This document shows, piece after piece, positions 62,563 to 64,000 of a DNA stretch of 64,000 nt. The position numbers and the translations under genes are program-made. Origin of the DNA: Clostridiaceae bacterium (lineage in GTDB: Bacteria; Bacillota; Clostridia; Peptostreptococcales; Natronincolaceae); assembly GCA_018432235.1 (NCBI GenBank), contig JAHDLO010000010.1, positions 186,001-250,000 on the forward strand. The letters are read 5' to 3'. How positions within the stretch are numbered: position 1 is the first letter of the stretch; the number at the start of each line of letters is the position of its first letter. The notes below the pieces were generated by a model. It was not told the DNA's origin and ran no database searches. It worked only from the letters and a program-made list of their open reading frames with translations.

Positions 62563-62929
62563 ATTATCCCCCCCATTTAACATTACCTTAATTTTACAAT
62601 ACAAATCATTAGTCTTCAATGGATTTCTACGAGAAATAAGATGCTCTGAAAAGCATATTGCAGAAAAATAACTTGCTTGACATCTGACCCGCCTTCATCT
62701 TATTAGGATACTTCAAAAGTATTTCTTTCTTGAATTAACCAACAATCTGAACCAGCCAATAATAAGCATGGGCGAATCAGTTTAATAGATGAATTCCATA
62801 CATAATAGCGATTGGTGGCGGACTCTATAAAATTTATTTTTCTATTTATACCAATCTATTACTTAAATTTATCGCCGAAATATAGTAAAATCAATATAGA
62901 CTAATAGATGACAAGGGGATGTAATCATA
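62563..62929. other. Divergent intergenic region
   Basis: No coding frame, riboswitch or clear inverted repeat is seen. It must hold the promoters of the lipoprotein gene (minus) and the YeiH-type gene (plus), but no near-consensus pair stands out. Confidence 0.4.
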
Positions 62930-63964
62930 TTGAAAAAATATTTAAGCTATTTACCGGGATTTATTGTATCCATTACAATTGCATTAATTGCAAAGCTAGT
63001 CGTTGATTTTTTACCAATTCATCTGATAAGTGCTTCTGTGGTTGCCCTATTTATCGGTATCATTATTAACACAATAAGAAAGCCCGATAACATGTTGGCA
63101 CCTGGAATTAAATTTACTTCCAAGAAAGTATTGAAGTTTGCCATCATTCTTCTGGGCGCAAGCTTAAATATTACTACAATTCTGCATGTGGGAAGCGTCT
63201 CGCTTATTGTAATGATTTTTACCCTCTTAACCTGCTTTGGTGGCGGTTACTTTATTGGGAAGGCCCTGAAGCTGAACTGGAAGCTGTCAAGCCTGATTTC
63301 AGCAGGAACAGGGATATGTGGCGGCTCTGCCATTGCAGCAATAGCTCCTGTGATTGAGGCCGACGATACGGATATGGCCTACGCTATGTCAGCAACCTTT
63401 ATATTTGACATGGCAATGATCCTGCTTTTCCCTATTATGGGGCATGCATTGGGCCTTTCCGACGCTGCATACGGATTGTGGGCAGGAACAGCAGTGAATG
63501 ATACATCCAGTGTTGTAGCAGCTGGATATGCCTTCAGTGAAGCAGCCGGCGATTTTGCGGTTATGGTTAAATTAACCAGGACTCTGGCGATTATTCCTAC
63601 TGTTTTAGTGTTTGCATTGATAAGCCTCAGAATTAAAAAGAAAGCACTGGCAACTAGTGTCGAAACTGACAAGGAGACTAAGCCGAATATTATGTCCTTA
63701 TTTCCTTGGTTTATTTTGGGGTTTGTTGGGATGGCACTTATAAATAGCTTTGGGATAATCCCAACACATATTTCTGCTATGCTGAAAGAGCTTAGTAGAT
63801 TTCTCATGGTGGCTGCCCTTGCTGCAATAGGTCTAAACACCAGCTTCAAAGATATAAAAAAATCTGGGATTACACCAATGCTTCATGGGTTCATCATATC
63901 TGCTCTAGTTGTAATTGTTGCAATTTCAGTGATTTGGTTTGAACAATTTCTTGGTTTGCTTTAA
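62930..63964 (+). CDS. YeiH/UPF0324-family putative sulfate exporter
   Basis: The 344-residue membrane protein has about ten segments. Family marks are FAIILLGASLNITTI, SAGTGICGGSAIAAIAPVIEA, LWAGTAVNDTSSVVAAGYA and the C-terminal VAALAAIGLNTSFKDIKKSG. Members are annotated as putative sulfate or sulfonate-derived anion exporters; the substrate is uncertain. Start is TTG with GGGG eleven bases upstream. It is transcribed away from the lipoprotein gene and stands alone at the window end. Confidence 0.9.
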   Translation: MKKYLSYLPGFIVSITIALIAKLVVDFLPIHLISASVVALFIGIIINTIRKPDNMLAPGIKFTSKKVLKFAIILLGASLNITTILHVGSVSLIVMIFTLLTCFGGGYFIGKALKLNWKLSSLISAGTGICGGSAIAAIAPVIEADDTDMAYAMSATFIFDMAMILLFPIMGHALGLSDAAYGLWAGTAVNDTSSVVAAGYAFSEAAGDFAVMVKLTRTLAIIPTVLVFALISLRIKKKALATSVETDKETKPNIMSLFPWFILGFVGMALINSFGIIPTHISAMLKELSRFLMVAALAAIGLNTSFKDIKKSGITPMLHGFIISALVVIVAISVIWFEQFLGLL

Positions 63965-64000
63965 TAGTAAAATCAAGGATTTTTAGGACTTGACCCACGA

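Overview
The window looks like chromosomal DNA of an anaerobic, Gram-positive Clostridia-type bacterium (Firmicutes). Supporting signs are strong AGGAGG-type ribosome binding sites, TTG and GTG starts, U-tailed terminators, a tandem glycine riboswitch, a split glycine decarboxylase (gcvPA/gcvPB), a four-subunit 2-oxoacid:ferredoxin oxidoreductase, butyrate kinase with phosphotransbutyrylase, FeoAB with a Cys-rich companion, and no respiratory genes. Genus cannot be settled from the sequence alone.

Layout. 1-4.3 kb: MacB/FtsX-type ABC transporter (permease cut by the window edge) with its two-component system. 4.7-8.1 kb: KDG kinase, KDPG aldolase, a VOC protein and an IclR (KdgR-type) regulator, with palindromic operators and a repeated hairpin element. 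8.4-12.5 kb: a PAS/GGDEF/HD-GYP protein and an HD phosphohydrolase. 12.8-16.3 kb: YdbC/PC4 protein and a class II aldolase divergent from mtnK-mtnA, together a probable DHAP shunt for 5-deoxypentose or methylthioribose. 16.5-26.5 kb: one long operon of TRAP transporter, 2-oxoacid:ferredoxin oxidoreductase (gamma-delta-alpha-beta), buk, ptb, a DASS-like permease and a second IclR regulator. 26.8-34.6 kb: a complete glycine cleavage and lipoylation operon behind a consensus promoter and glycine riboswitch. 34.7-37.3 kb: accessory stretch with a small membrane protein, about 1.3 kb of decayed coding DNA (one part resembles a phage distal tail protein) and a HepT/MntA toxin-antitoxin pair. 37.5-40.3 kb: TetR-controlled flavoprotein operon. 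40.5-43.8 kb: HTH regulator with HExxH membrane protein, M20 peptidase, Nif3. 44-47 kb: FtsEX with a coiled-coil partner that lacks a hydrolase domain. 47.3-50 kb: HTH-TPR regulator and MFS exporter. 50.2-52.8 kb: feoA-feoB-Cys-rich peptide under Fur-like boxes. 52.9-61.7 kb: exopolysaccharide cluster (nucleotide-sugar dehydrogenase, triple NodB protein, PilZ-fused GT2, pseudo-deacetylase, GH18-like lipoprotein). 61.9-64 kb: a lipoprotein and a YeiH-type permease.

How it may fit together. Two IclR regulators and a shared palindromic motif link sugar-acid catabolism to the TRAP/oxidoreductase/Ptb-Buk operon, read here as import of a 2-oxoacid (or precursor), oxidation to acyl-CoA, ATP formation through the acyl phosphate, and export of the acid. 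The PAS/GGDEF/HD-GYP protein could supply or remove c-di-GMP for the PilZ-fused glycosyltransferase. LipA is a radical SAM enzyme and therefore releases 5'-deoxyadenosine, one possible source of substrate for the mtnK/mtnA/aldolase set. No tRNA, rRNA, CRISPR array or intact insertion sequence was seen.
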